DNA of 64,000 bases from Litoditis marina (lineage: Eukaryota > Nematoda > Chromadorea > Rhabditida > Rhabditidae): NCBI GenBank assembly GCA_964036275.1, contig CAXIWQ010000439.1, positions 1 to 64,000 on the forward strand, written 5' to 3'. Shown piece by piece: positions 13,140 to 23,712 of this stretch (its first letter is position 1; each line of letters opens with the position of its first letter). The notes below the pieces were generated by a model. The model was not told the DNA's origin, made no database searches, and saw only the letters and a program-made list of their open reading frames with translations. The position numbers and the translations under genes were made by a program.

Positions 13140-16100
13140 TATACAAGCTCTGTATCGAAACTCAGAAAGTTCCAATTTTGGCCGCGCTGATATTCAATCG
13201 GCCGGATTCCGAAGTTTTCACAGGTCAATCTGAAGATTGTAGAAAAACCAATTGTTTTATGGTAGTTGTTACTATAAGTGGAAGGATAGTCCAATTAAGT
13301 GGTAACAGTGTACGGAAGGTTTTTCATGTATACAAGCTCTGTATCGAAACTCAGAAAGTTCGAATTTTGGCCGCGCTGATATTCAATCGGCCGGATTCCG
13401 AAGTTTTCACAGGTCAATCTGAAGATTGTAGAAAAACCAATTGTTTTATGGTAGTTGTTACTATAAGTGGAAGGATAGTCCAATTAAGTGGTAACAGTGT
13501 ACGGAAGGTTTTTCATGTATACAAGCTCTGTATCGAAACTCAGAAAGTTCGAATTTTGGCCGCGCTGATATTCAATCGGCCGGATTCCGAAGTTTTCACA
13601 GGTCAATCTGAAGATTGTAAGAAAACCAATTGTTTCATGGTAGTTGTTACTATAAGTGGGGAGATAGTCCAACTGAGTAGTAACAGTGTACTAAAGGTTT
13701 TTCATGTATACAAGCTCTGTATCGAAACTCAGAAAGTTCGAATTTTGGCCGCGCTGATATTGAATCGGCCGGATTTCGAAGTTTTCACCGGTCAATCTGA
13801 AGATTGTAAGAAAACCTATTGTTTCATGGTAGTTGTTACCATAAGTGGGAAAATAGTCCAATTGAGTAGTAACAGTGTACTAAAGGTTTTTCATGTATAC
13901 AAGCTCTGTATCGAAACTCAGAAAGTTCCAATTTTGGCCGCGCTGATATTCAATCGGCCGGATTCCGAAGTTTTCACAGGTCAATCTGAAGATTGTAGAA
14001 AAACCAATTGTTTTATGGTAGTTGTTACTATAAGTGGAAGGATAGTCCAATTAAGTGGTAACAGTGTACGGAAGGTTTTTCATGTATACAAGCTCTGTAT
14101 CGAAACTCAGAAAGTTCGAATTTTGGCCGCGCTGATATTCAATCGGCCGGATTCCGAAGTTTTCACAGGTCAATCTGAAGATTGTAAGAAAACCAATTGT
14201 TTCATGGTAGTTGTTACTATAAGTGGGGAGATAGTCCAACTGAGTAGTAACAGTGTACTAAAGGTTTTTCATGTATACAAGCTCTGTATCGAAACTCAGA
14301 AAGTTCGAATTTTGGCCGCGCTGATATTCAATCGGCCGGATTCCGAAGTTTTCACTGGTCAATCTGAAGATTGTAAGAAAACCAATTGTTTCATGGTAGT
14401 TGTTACCATAAGTGGGAAAATAGTCCAATTGAGTAGTAACAGTGTCCTAAAGGTTTTTCATGTATACAACCTCTGTATCGAAACTCAGAAAGTTCCAATT
14501 TTGGCCGCGCTGATATTCAATCGGCCGGATTCCGAAGTTTTCACAGGTCAATCTGAAGATTGTAAGGAAACCAATTGTTTCATAATAGTTGTTACAATAA
14601 ATGGGAAGATAGTCCAATTAAGTGGTAACAGTGTACGGAAGGTTTTTCATGTATACAAGCTCTGTATCGAAACTCAGAAAGTTCGAATTTTGGCCGCGCT
14701 GATATTGAATCGGCCGGATTCCGAAGTTTTCACAGGTCAATCTGAAGATTGTAAGAAAACCAATTGTTTCATGGTAGTTGTTACCATAAGTGGGAAAATG
14801 GTCCAATTGAGTAGTAACAGTGTACTTAAGGTTTTTCATGTATACAACCTCTGTATCGAAACTCAGAAAGTTCGAATTTTGGCCGCGCTGATATTGAATC
14901 GGCCGGATTTCGAAGTTTTCACCGGTCAACCTGAAAATTGTAAATAGGTCAATTGTTTCATGTTAGTTGTTACTATAAGTGGGGAGATAGTCCAACTGAG
15001 TAGTAACAGTGTACGGAAGGTTTTTCATGTATACAAGCTCTGTATCGAAACTCAGAAAGTTCCAATTTTGGCCGCGCTGATATTCAATCGGCCGGATTCC
15101 GAAGTTTTCACAGGTCAATCTGAAGATTGTAGAAAAACCAATTGTTTTATGGTAGTTGTTACTATAAGTGGAAGGATAGTCCAATTAAGTGGTAACAGTG
15201 TACGGAAGGTTTTTCATGTATACAAGCTCTGTATCGAAACTCAGAAAGTTCGAATTTTGGCCGCGCTGATATTCAATCGGCCGGATTCCGAAGTTTTCAC
15301 AGGTCAATCTGAAGATTGTAGAAAAACCAATTGTTTTATGGTAGTTGTTACTATAAGTGGAAGGATAGTCCAATTGAGTGGTAACAGTGTACGGAAGGTT
15401 TTTCATGTATACAAGCTCTGTATCGAAACTCAGAAAGTTCGAATTTTGGCCGCGCTGATATTCAATCGGCCGGATTCCGAAGTTTTCACAGGTCAATCTG
15501 AAGATTGTAAGAAAACCAATTGTTTCATGGTAGTTGTTACTATAAGTGGGGAGATAGTCCAACTGAGTAGTAACAGTGTACTAAAGGTTTTTCATGTATA
15601 CAAGCTCTGTATCGAAACTCAGAAAGTTCGAATTTTGGCCGCGCTGATATTGAATCGGCCGGATTTCGAAGTTTTCACCGGTCAATCTGAAGATTGTAAG
15701 AAAACCTATTGTTTCATGGTAGTTGTTACCATAAGTGGGAAAATAGTCCAATTGAGTAGTAACAGTGTACTAAAGGTTTTTCATGTATACAAGCTCTGTA
15801 TCGAAACTCAGAAAGTTCCAATTTTGGCCGCGCTGATATTCAATCGGCCGGATTCCGAAGTTTTCACAGGTCAATCTGAAGATTGTAGAAAAACCAATTG
15901 TTTTATGGTAGTTGTTACTATAAGTGGAAGGATAGTCCAATTAAGTGGTAACAGTGTACGGAAGGTTTTTCATGTATACAAGCTCTGTATCGAAACTCAG
16001 AAAGTTCGAATTTTGGCCGCGCTGATATTCAATCGGCCGGATTCCGAAGTTTTCACAGGTCAATCTGAAGATTGTAAGAAAACCAATTGTTTCATGGTAG

Positions 16101-16919
16101 TTGTTACTATAAGTGGGGAGATAGTCCAACTGAGTAGTAACAGTGTACTAAAGGTTTTTCATGTATACAAGCTCTGTATCGAAACTCAGAAAGTTCGAAT
16201 TTTGGCCGCGCTGATATTCAATCGGCCGGATTCCGAAGTTTTCACTGGTCAATCTGAAGATTGTAAGAAAACCAATTGTTTCATGGTAGTTGTTACCATA
16301 AGTGGGAAAATAGTCCAATTGAGTAGTAACAGTGTCCTAAAGGTTTTTCATGTATACAACCTCTGTATCGAAACTCAGAAAGTTCCAATTTTGGCCGCGC
16401 TGATATTCAATCGGCCGGATTCCGAAGTTTTCACAGGTCAATCTGAAGATTGTAAGGAAACCAATTGTTTCATAATAGTTGTTACAATAAATGGGAAGAT
16501 AGTCCAATTAAGTGGTAACAGTGTACGGAAGGTTTTTCATGTATACAAGCTCTGTATCGAAACTCAGAAAGTTCGAATTTTGGCCGCGCTGATATTGAAT
16601 CGGCCGGATTCCGAAGTTTTCACAGGTCAATCTGAAGATTGTAAGAAAACCAATTGTTTCATGGTAGTTGTTACCATAAGTGGGAAAATGGTCCAATTGA
16701 GTAGTAACAGTGTACTTAAGGTTTTTCATGTATACAACCTCTGTATCGAAACTCAGAAAGTTCGAATTTTGGCCGCGCTGATATTGAATCGGCCGGATTT
16801 CGAAGTTTTCACCGGTCAACCTGAAAATTGTAAATAGGTCAATTGTTTCATGTTAGTTGTTACTATAAGTGGGGAGATAGTCCAACTGAGTAGTAACAGT
16901 GTACGGAAGGTTTTTCATG
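13140..16919 (+). repeat. Tandem duplication of a 10-monomer (1890-bp) higher-order unit
   Basis: The stretch from about 13140 to 15029 is repeated from about 15030 to 16919 at an offset of exactly 1890 bases, ten monomers. The same order of variant monomers recurs: two with GAAGGATAG, one with an AACCTATTG change, one with ATAATAGTTGTTACAATAAATGG, then the stop-bearing junction. I noticed one difference, CAATTAAGTGG near 13481 against CAATTGAGTGG near 15371. Edges are approximate because the flanking monomers are also very similar. This is a higher-order repeat of recent origin. Confidence 0.8.
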
Positions 16920-18172
16920 TATACAAGCTCTGTATCGAAACTCAGAAAGTTCGAATTCTGGCCGCGCTGATATTGAATCGGCCAGATTCCGAAGTTTTCA
17001 CAGGATAATCTGAAGATTGTAAATAGGTCAATTGTTTCATGTTAGTTGTTACTATAAGTGGGGAGATAGTCCAACTGAGTAGTAACAGTGTACGGAAGGT
17101 TTTTCATGTATACAAGCTCTGTATCGAAACTCAGAAAGTTCGAATTTTGGCCGCGCTGATATTCAATCGGCCGGATTCCGAAGTTTTCACAGGTCAATCT
17201 GAAGATTGTAAGAAAACCAATTGTTTCATGGTAGTTGTTACTATAAGTGGGGAGATAGTCCAACTGAGTAGTAACAGTGTACTAAAGGTTTTTCATGTAT
17301 ACAAGCTCTGTATCGAAACTCAGAAAGTTCGAATTTTGGCCGCGCTGATATTCAATCGGCCGGATTCCGAAGTTTTCACTGGTCAATCTGAAGATTGTAA
17401 GAAAACCAATTGTTTCATGGTAGTTGTTACTATAAGTGGGGAGATAGTCCAACTGAGTAGTAACAGTGTACTAAAGGTTTTTCATGTATACAAGCTCTGT
17501 ATCGAAACTCAGAAAGTTCGAATTTTGGCCGCGCTGATACTGAATCGGCCGGATTTCGAAGTTTTCACCGGTCAACCTGAAGATTGTAAGAAAACCAATT
17601 GTTTCATGGTAGTTGTTACTATAAGTGGGGAAATAGTCCAACTGAGTAGTAACATTGTACTAAAGGTTTTTCATGTATACAAGCTCTGTATCGAAACTCA
17701 GAAAGTTCGAATTTTGGCCGCGCTGATATTGAATCGGCCGGATTTCGAAGTTTTCACAGGTCAATCTGAAGATTGTACGAAGGCCAATTGTTTCATAATA
17801 GTTGTTACAATGAGTAAAAAGATAGTCCAATTAAGTGGTAACAGTGTACGGAAGGTTTTTCATGTATACAACCTCTGTATCGAAACTCAGAAAGTTCGAA
17901 TTTTGGCCGCGCTGATATTGAATCGGCCGGATTTCGAAGTTTTCACCGGTCAACCTGAAAATTGTAAATAGGTCAATTGTTTCATGTTAGTTGTTACTAT
18001 AAGTGGGGAGATAGTCCAACTGAGTAGTAACAGTGTACGGAAGGTTTTTCATGTATACAAGCTCTGTATCGAAACTCAGAAAGTTCGAATTCTGGCCGCG
18101 CTGATATTGAATCGGCCAGATTCCGAAGTTTTCACAGGATAATCTGAAGATTGTAAATAGGTCAATTGTTTC

Positions 18173-21100
18173 ATGTTAGTTGTTACTATAAGTGGGGAGA
18201 TAGTCCAACTGAGTAGTAACAGTGTACGGAAGGTTTTTCATGTATACAAGCTCTGTATCGAAACTCAGAAAGTTCGAATTTTGGCCGCGCTGATATTCAA
18301 TCGGCCGGATTCCGAAGTTTTCACAGGTCAATCTGAAGATTGTAAGAAAACCAATTGTTTCATGGTAGTTGTTACTATAAGTGGGGAGATAGTCCAACTG
18401 AGTAGTAACAGTGTACTAAAGGTTTTTCATGTATACAAGCTCTGTATCGAAACTCAGAAAGTTCGAATTTTGGCCGCGCTGATATTCAATCGGCCGGATT
18501 CCGAAGTTTTCACTGGTCAATCTGAAGATTGTAAGAAAACCAATTGTTTCATGGTAGTTGTTACTATAAGTGGGGAGATAGTCCAACTGAGTAGTAACAG
18601 TGTACTAAAGGTTTTTCATGTATACAAGCTCTGTATCGAAACTCAGAAAGTTCGAATTTTGGCCGCGCTGATACTGAATCGGCCGGATTTCGAAGTTTTC
18701 ACCGGTCAACCTGAAGATTGTAAGAAAACCAATTGTTTCATGGTAGTTGTTACTATAAGTGGGGAAATAGTCCAACTGAGTAGTAACATTGTACTAAAGG
18801 TTTTTCATGTATACAAGCTCTGTATCGAAACTCAGAAAGTTCGAATTTTGGCCGCGCTGATATTGAATCGGCCGGATTTCGAAGTTTTCACAGGTCAATC
18901 TGAAGATTGTACGAAGGCCAATTGTTTCATAATAGTTGTTACAATGAGTAAAAAGATAGTCCAATTAAGTGGTAACAGTGTACGGAAGGTTTTTCATGTA
19001 TACAAGCTCTGTATCGAAACTCAGAAAGTTCGAATTTTGGCCGCGCTGATATTGAATCGGCCGGATTCCGAAGTTTTCACAGGTCAATCTGAAGATTGTA
19101 AGAAAACCAATTGTTTCATGGTAGTTGTTACTATAAGTGGGGAGATAGTCCAACTGAGTAGTAACAGTGTACTAAAGGTTTTTCATGTATACAAGCTTTG
19201 TATCGAAACTCAGAAAGTTCGAATTTTGGCCGCGCTGATACTGAATCGGCCGGATTTCGAAGTTTTCACAGGTCAATCTGAAGATTGTAAGAAAACCAAT
19301 TGTTTCATGGTAGTTGTTACCATAAGTGGGAAAATAGTCCAATTAAGTAGTAACAGTGTGCTAAAGGTTTTTCATGTATACAACCTCTGTATCGAAACTC
19401 AGAAAGTTCGAATTTTGGCCGCGCTGATATTGAATCGGCCGGATTTCGAAGTTTTCACCGGTCAACCTGAAGATTGTAAATAGGTCAATTGTTTCATGTT
19501 AGTTGTTACTATAAGTGGAAAGATAGTCCAATTAAGTAGTAACAGTGTACTAAAGGTTTTTCATGTATACAAGCTCTGTATCGAAACTCAGAAAGTTCGA
19601 ATTTTGGCCGCGCTGATATTGAATCGGCCGGATTTCGAAGTTTTCACCGGTCAACCTGAAGATTGTAAATAGGTCAATTGTTTCATGTTAGTTGTTACTA
19701 TAAGTGGAAAGATAGCCCAATTAAGTAGTAACAGTGTACTAAAGGTTTTTCATGTATACAAGCTCTGTATCGAAACTCAGAAAGTTCGAATTTTGGCCGC
19801 GCTGATATTGAATCGGCCGGATTTCGAAGTTTTCACAGGTCAATCTGAAGATTGTAAGAAAACCAATTGTTTCATGGTAGTTGTTACCATAAGTGGGAAA
19901 ATAGTCCAATTGAGTAGTAACAGTGTACTAAAGGTTTTTCATGTATACAAGCTCTGTATCGAAACTCAGAAAGTTCGAATTTTGGCCGCGCTGATATTCA
20001 ATCGGCCGGATTCCGAAGTTTTCACTGGTCAATCTGAAGATTGTAAGAAAACCAATTGTTTCATGGTAGTTGTTACTATAAGTGGGGAGATAGTCCAACT
20101 GAGTAGTAACAGTGTACTAAAGGTTTTTCATGTATACAAGCTCTGTATCGAAACTCAGAAAGTTCGAATTTTGGCCGCGCTGATACTGAATCGGCCGGAT
20201 TTCGAAGTTTTCACCGGTCAACCTGAAGATTGTAAGAAAACCAATTGTTTCATGGTAGTTGTTACTATAAGTGGGGAAATAGTCCAACTGAGTAGTAACA
20301 TTGTACTAAAGGTTTTTCATGTATACAAGCTCTGTATCGAAACTCAGAAAGTTCGAATTTTGGCCGCGCTGATATTGAATCGGCCGGATTTCGAAGTTTT
20401 CACAGGTCAATCTGAAGATTGTACGAAGGCCAATTGTTTCATAATAGTTGTTACAATGAGTAAAAAGATAGTCCAATTAAGTGGTAACAGTGTACGGAAG
20501 GTTTTTCATGTATACAAGCTCTGTATCGAAACTCAGAAAGTTCGAATTTTGGCCGCGCTGATATTGAATCGGCCGGATTCCGAAGTTTTCACAGGTCAAT
20601 CTGAAGATTGTAAGAAAACCAATTGTTTCATGGTAGTTGTTACTATAAGTGGGGAGATAGTCCAACTGAGTAGTAACAGTGTACTAAAGGTTTTTCATGT
20701 ATACAAGCTTTGTATCGAAACTCAGAAAGTTCGAATTTTGGCCGCGCTGATACTGAATCGGCCGGATTTCGAAGTTTTCACAGGTCAATCTGAAGATTGT
20801 AAGAAAACCAATTGTTTCATGGTAGTTGTTACCATAAGTGGGAAAATAGTCCAATTAAGTAGTAACAGTGTGCTAAAGGTTTTTCATGTATACAACCTCT
20901 GTATCGAAACTCAGAAAGTTCGAATTTTGGCCGCGCTGATATTGAATCGGCCGGATTTCGAAGTTTTCACCGGTCAACCTGAAGATTGTAAATAGGTCAA
21001 TTGTTTCATGTTAGTTGTTACTATAAGTGGAAAGATAGTCCAATTAAGTAGTAACAGTGTACTAAAGGTTTTTCATGTATACAAGCTCTGTATCGAAACT

Positions 21101-21196
21101 CAGAAAGTTCGAATTTTGGCCGCGCTGATATTGAATCGGCCGGATTTCGAAGTTTTCACCGGTCAACCTGAAGATTGTAAATAGGTCAATTGTTTC
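18173..21196 (+). repeat. Two consecutive 8-monomer (1512-bp) higher-order units
   Basis: The blocks beginning at 18173 and 19685 are 1512 bases apart, eight monomers. A third block starts at 21197 but diverges after about two monomers. In both full blocks, monomers 3 to 8 follow the same order. It includes a monomer with an ATT variant (AACATTGTACTAAAGG), then one with the CGAAGGCC junction and ACAATGAGTAAAAAG, and two closing monomers with the AATAGGTC stop junction. The first two monomers differ between blocks, which suggests unequal exchange. A related 6-monomer block starts at 17039. Confidence 0.75.
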
Positions 21197-22341
21197 ATGT
21201 TAGTTGTTACTATAAGTGGAAAGATAGCCCAATTAAGTAGTAACAGTGTACTAAAGGTTTTTCATGTATACAAGCTCTGTATCGAAACTCAGAAAGTTCG
21301 AATTTTGGCCGCGCTGATATTGAATCGGCCGGATTTCGAAGTTTTCACAGGTCAATCTGAAGATTGTAAGAAAACCAATTGTTTCATGGTAGTTGTTACC
21401 ATAAGTGGGAAAATAGTCCAATTGAGTAGTAACAGTGTACTAAAGGTTTTTCATGTATACAAGCTCTGTATCGAAACTCAGAAAGTTCCAATTTTGGCCG
21501 CGCTGATATTCAATCGGCCGGATTCCGAAGTTTTCACAGGTCAATCTGAAGATTGTAGAAAAACCAATTGTTTTATGGTAGTTGTTACTATAAGTGGAAA
21601 GATAGTCCAATTAAGTGGTAACAGTGTACGGAAGGTTTTTCATGTATACAAGCTCTGTATCGAAACTCAGAAAGTTCGAATTTTGGCCGCGCTGATATTG
21701 AATCGGCCGGATTCCGAAGTTTTCACAGGTCAATCTGAAGATTGTAAGAAAACCAATTGTTTCATGGTAGTTGTTTCCATAAGTGGGAAAATAGTCAAAT
21801 TGAGTAGTAACAGTGTCCTAAAGGTTTTTCATGTATACAACCTCTGTATCGAAACTCAGAAAGTTCCAATTTTGGCCGCGCTGATATTCAATCGGCCGGA
21901 TTCCGAAGTTTTCACAGGTCAATCTGAAGATTGTAAGGAAACCAATTGTTTCATAATAGTTGTTACAATAAATGGGAAGATAGTCCAATTAAGTGGTAAC
22001 ACTGTACGGAAAGTTTTTCATGTATACAAGCTCTGTATCGAAACTCAGAAAGTTCGAATTTTGGCCGCGCTGATATTGAATCGGCCGGATTCCGAAGTTT
22101 TCACAGGTCAATCTGAAGATTGTAAGAAAACCAATTGTTTCATGGTAGTTGTTACCATAAGTGGGAAAATGGTCCAATTGAGTAGTAACAGTGTACTTAA
22201 GGTTTTTCATGTATACAACCTCTGTATCGAAACTCAGAAAGTTCGAATTTTGGCCGCGCTGATATTGAATCGGCCGGATTTCGAAGTTTTCACCGGTCAA
22301 CCTGAAAATTGTAAATAGGTCAATTGTTAGGTCAAATAGGT

Positions 22342-22408
22342 CAATTGGCCTTCGTACAATCTTCAGATTGACCTGTGAAAACTTCGAAATCCGGCCGATT
22401 CAATATCA
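22342..22408 (-). repeat. Inverted satellite fragment joined head-to-head at CAATTG
   Basis: These 67 bases are the reverse complement of part of a satellite monomer of the CGAAGGCC-junction, GGATTTCG type. The sequence just before is forward satellite (AAATAGGTCAATTG). The switch of strand falls on the palindromic hexamer CAATTG at 22342-22347, which belongs to both orientations. The same junction recurs at 50178-50183. Confidence 0.9.
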
Positions 22409-22582
22409 TCATGCCCTCGCCTCATCATGCCCTCGCCTCTCATCATGCCCTCGCCTCGTCCATCATGCCCTCGCCTCGTCCATCATGCCCTCGCCTCGTC
22501 CATCATGCCCTCGCCTCGTCCATCATGCCCTCGCCTCGTCTCATCATGCCCTCGCCTCGTCTCATCATGCCCTCGCCTCGTC
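22407..22582 (+). repeat. 20-bp minisatellite (CATCATGCCCTCGCC core)
   Basis: About nine imperfect copies of a unit with the core CATCATGCCCTCGCCTCGTC. The first two copies are shorter and lack the CGTC or TCGTC part. The tract lies between the inverted satellite fragment and the ORF1-like frame. It stays open in several frames and so adds spurious proline-, serine- and alanine-rich peptide upstream of the ORF. The second copy of the element at 50243 has fewer units. Confidence 0.9.
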
Positions 22583-22587
22583 CAAAA

Positions 22588-23532
22588 ATGGTACCATCTC
22601 GAACCCATTTTTCCACCATTTTGAGTGAAATCAAAACACTCAACTCCAAAATCGACAATCTGACTCAATCTCTACCCACCCTTATTCAATCCGAACTACA
22701 CCATTTCAACGATCGTCGATGTCTCACTATTTATGGTCTACCAGAGGATTCCACAACAAAGAGAAAGGTGAATGCAATTTTCAATTTGGTGCCTATCTCT
22801 CCATCTAGTATATCAATTCTCCACCGTTTGGGAAAACCTCGTCAAGATGGTTTATCTCGTCCACTCAAAGTTTCTATCAAAGATGGTGTTCCGTTTCCTC
22901 GTCTAATTGATCTCTCCAATGTAATGAAATCTGATGCTTCTATGTCAACTTTTCATGTGCGAAAATTCGAGACACCGGAACAGCGGAAGGCCGGATTCAT
23001 TGCTAGACAATCGAAAAGAGACGCCACTCGAGCTGAGGTCACCGACCAAACTACAACGCAGTCCAATCCAGCCGACACCAACCACCAAACAGAAATGGAG
23101 GTAGTTGAACAATCCAGAAATGTTGCTTGCAATATTGTTCCCGAATGTTTTTCTTCTCCTATTCTGCCCACTTCGTTGATAGCAACTGATATTGATGATC
23201 ATATTGTCCAAGAAACAGTTTCCACTGAAATACTACCAAGTCCTCCCGTTGAAGTTTCTGTTACATGTGTCCCGTCTCCAGACCCCCAGCCCTTATCTCT
23301 CCGTATCAGTGCACTAGATGCTGTATCGTTGCAACTTGTTGAGAAATATGTTATTGCTTTGTATGACATGCATCGCAGTAAGTTTCCTATGCGTGAACGT
23401 TACAGTGCTTTCCATGGTTGCTATCAAATGCATTCTCATCTTGCCCCAATTGTTTCTGATGTGTACTTTGATCGCTATGGTTTCCGTTATCACATTAACC
23501 CATCATGGGAACCCCTACCACCTTGCAAATAG
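22588..23532 (+). CDS. LINE ORF1-like protein (putative nucleic-acid-binding protein)
   Basis: A 314-codon frame. I chose the ATG at 22588 because it follows the minisatellite directly. The frame is also open upstream to an ATG at 22375, but that part reads through the minisatellite. Residues about 10-35 look like a short heptad stretch (ILSEIKTLNSKIDNLTQSL). Then comes a segment like the RRM-type domain of LINE ORF1 proteins: RRCLTIYGLPEDS, later ILHRLGKPRQDG, then RPLKVSIKD. After that comes a basic stretch (RKAGFIARQSKRDATR), then a Pro/Ser/Thr-rich acidic linker and a C-terminal Trp/Tyr-rich end. In LINEs this protein binds element RNA. No zinc knuckle is visible. The assignment to a CR1- or RTE-related ORF1 is inference from pattern alone. 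Expression is unknown. Confidence 0.6.
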   Translation: MVPSRTHFSTILSEIKTLNSKIDNLTQSLPTLIQSELHHFNDRRCLTIYGLPEDSTTKRKVNAIFNLVPISPSSISILHRLGKPRQDGLSRPLKVSIKDGVPFPRLIDLSNVMKSDASMSTFHVRKFETPEQRKAGFIARQSKRDATRAEVTDQTTTQSNPADTNHQTEMEVVEQSRNVACNIVPECFSSPILPTSLIATDIDDHIVQETVSTEILPSPPVEVSVTCVPSPDPQPLSLRISALDAVSLQLVEKYVIALYDMHRSKFPMRERYSAFHGCYQMHSHLAPIVSDVYFDRYGFRYHINPSWEPLPPCK

Positions 23533-23712
23533 GCATCTCACGTTCCTATGTGCTCACCTTCAATCGCTTTTATTATCTTCTGAATAATATGAACTTTTAT
23601 GTATTACTCGCTGTTTTAGTAGTTTTTTTTTGTTTTTAGACATCAATTCATAAGTTATCATCTCGTCGCTAATTCGATTGTTATACAGAATATTGATAAA
23701 CTCATTATTATT
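23533..23712 (+). other. 3' tail of the ORF1-only element, ending in an ATT run
   Basis: Non-coding stretch between the ORF1-like stop and the return of the satellite. It contains a T-rich run near 23622-23635 and closes with repeated ATT before the duplicated ATTGTT. A short simple-repeat end is typical of non-LTR elements without a poly(A) tail. No AATAAA is seen. Confidence 0.5.

Larger units (their letters stand above)
1..22328 (+). repeat. 189-bp satellite array, block A (about 118 monomers)
   Basis: Head-to-tail repeats of a 189-bp monomer. The period was measured directly: the ATG after the CAATTGTTTC motif is at 77 and again at 266. Each monomer carries landmarks such as CAATTG, GTATAC, CGGCCG and GCCGCGCTGAT. 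Three junction variants recur after GATTGTA: AGAAAACC, GAAAAACC and AATAGGTC. The last puts a TAG in the frame that is otherwise open. A fourth, rarer variant reads CGAAGGCC. Monomers differ mostly by scattered substitutions, with occasional one-base indels, for example near 6072 and 8217. The array is open at the left window edge. It resembles no satellite I can name. Transcription or function cannot be judged from sequence. Confidence 0.97.
22329..23712 (+). mobile_element. ORF1-only LINE-like element with a satellite-derived 5' end, inserted in the satellite
   Basis: A 1.38-kb insert interrupts the 189-bp array. The candidate target-site duplication is ATTGTT at 22323-22328 and 23713-23718, after which the monomer phase resumes (ATTGTTTCATG). 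From 5' to 3' it holds a short forward satellite scrap, an inverted satellite piece (22342-22408), a 20-bp minisatellite, an ORF1-like coding region, a 180-bp tail region and a terminal ATT run. A short duplication plus a simple-repeat 3' end fits target-primed reverse transcription. No endonuclease or reverse transcriptase is encoded, so any movement would need a partner LINE. This recalls half-LINEs that keep only ORF1, but family membership is inferred. Confidence 0.7.

Noticed and set aside
12881..14947. 688-codon frame in the satellite, and the similar shorter frames throughout 1-50169, read as repeat proteins
   Set aside because: Explained by a stop-free 189-bp unit. The frame is repeatedly lost through one-base indels and a TAG-bearing variant, and the monomer differences do not look constrained.
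15185..15562. Minus-strand frames of 62-125 codons across the satellite
   Set aside because: Antisense shadows of the same repeat, present wherever certain variants lack a stop.
1..22328. CENP-B box in the satellite monomer
   Set aside because: The TTCG-containing part of the monomer does not fit the box consensus, and worms have holocentric chromosomes.
22375..22587. Minisatellite-encoded Pro/Ser/Ala-rich peptides upstream of the ORF1-like gene
   Set aside because: Several frames are equally open through a 20-bp repeat; the later ATG at 22588 begins the recognisable protein.
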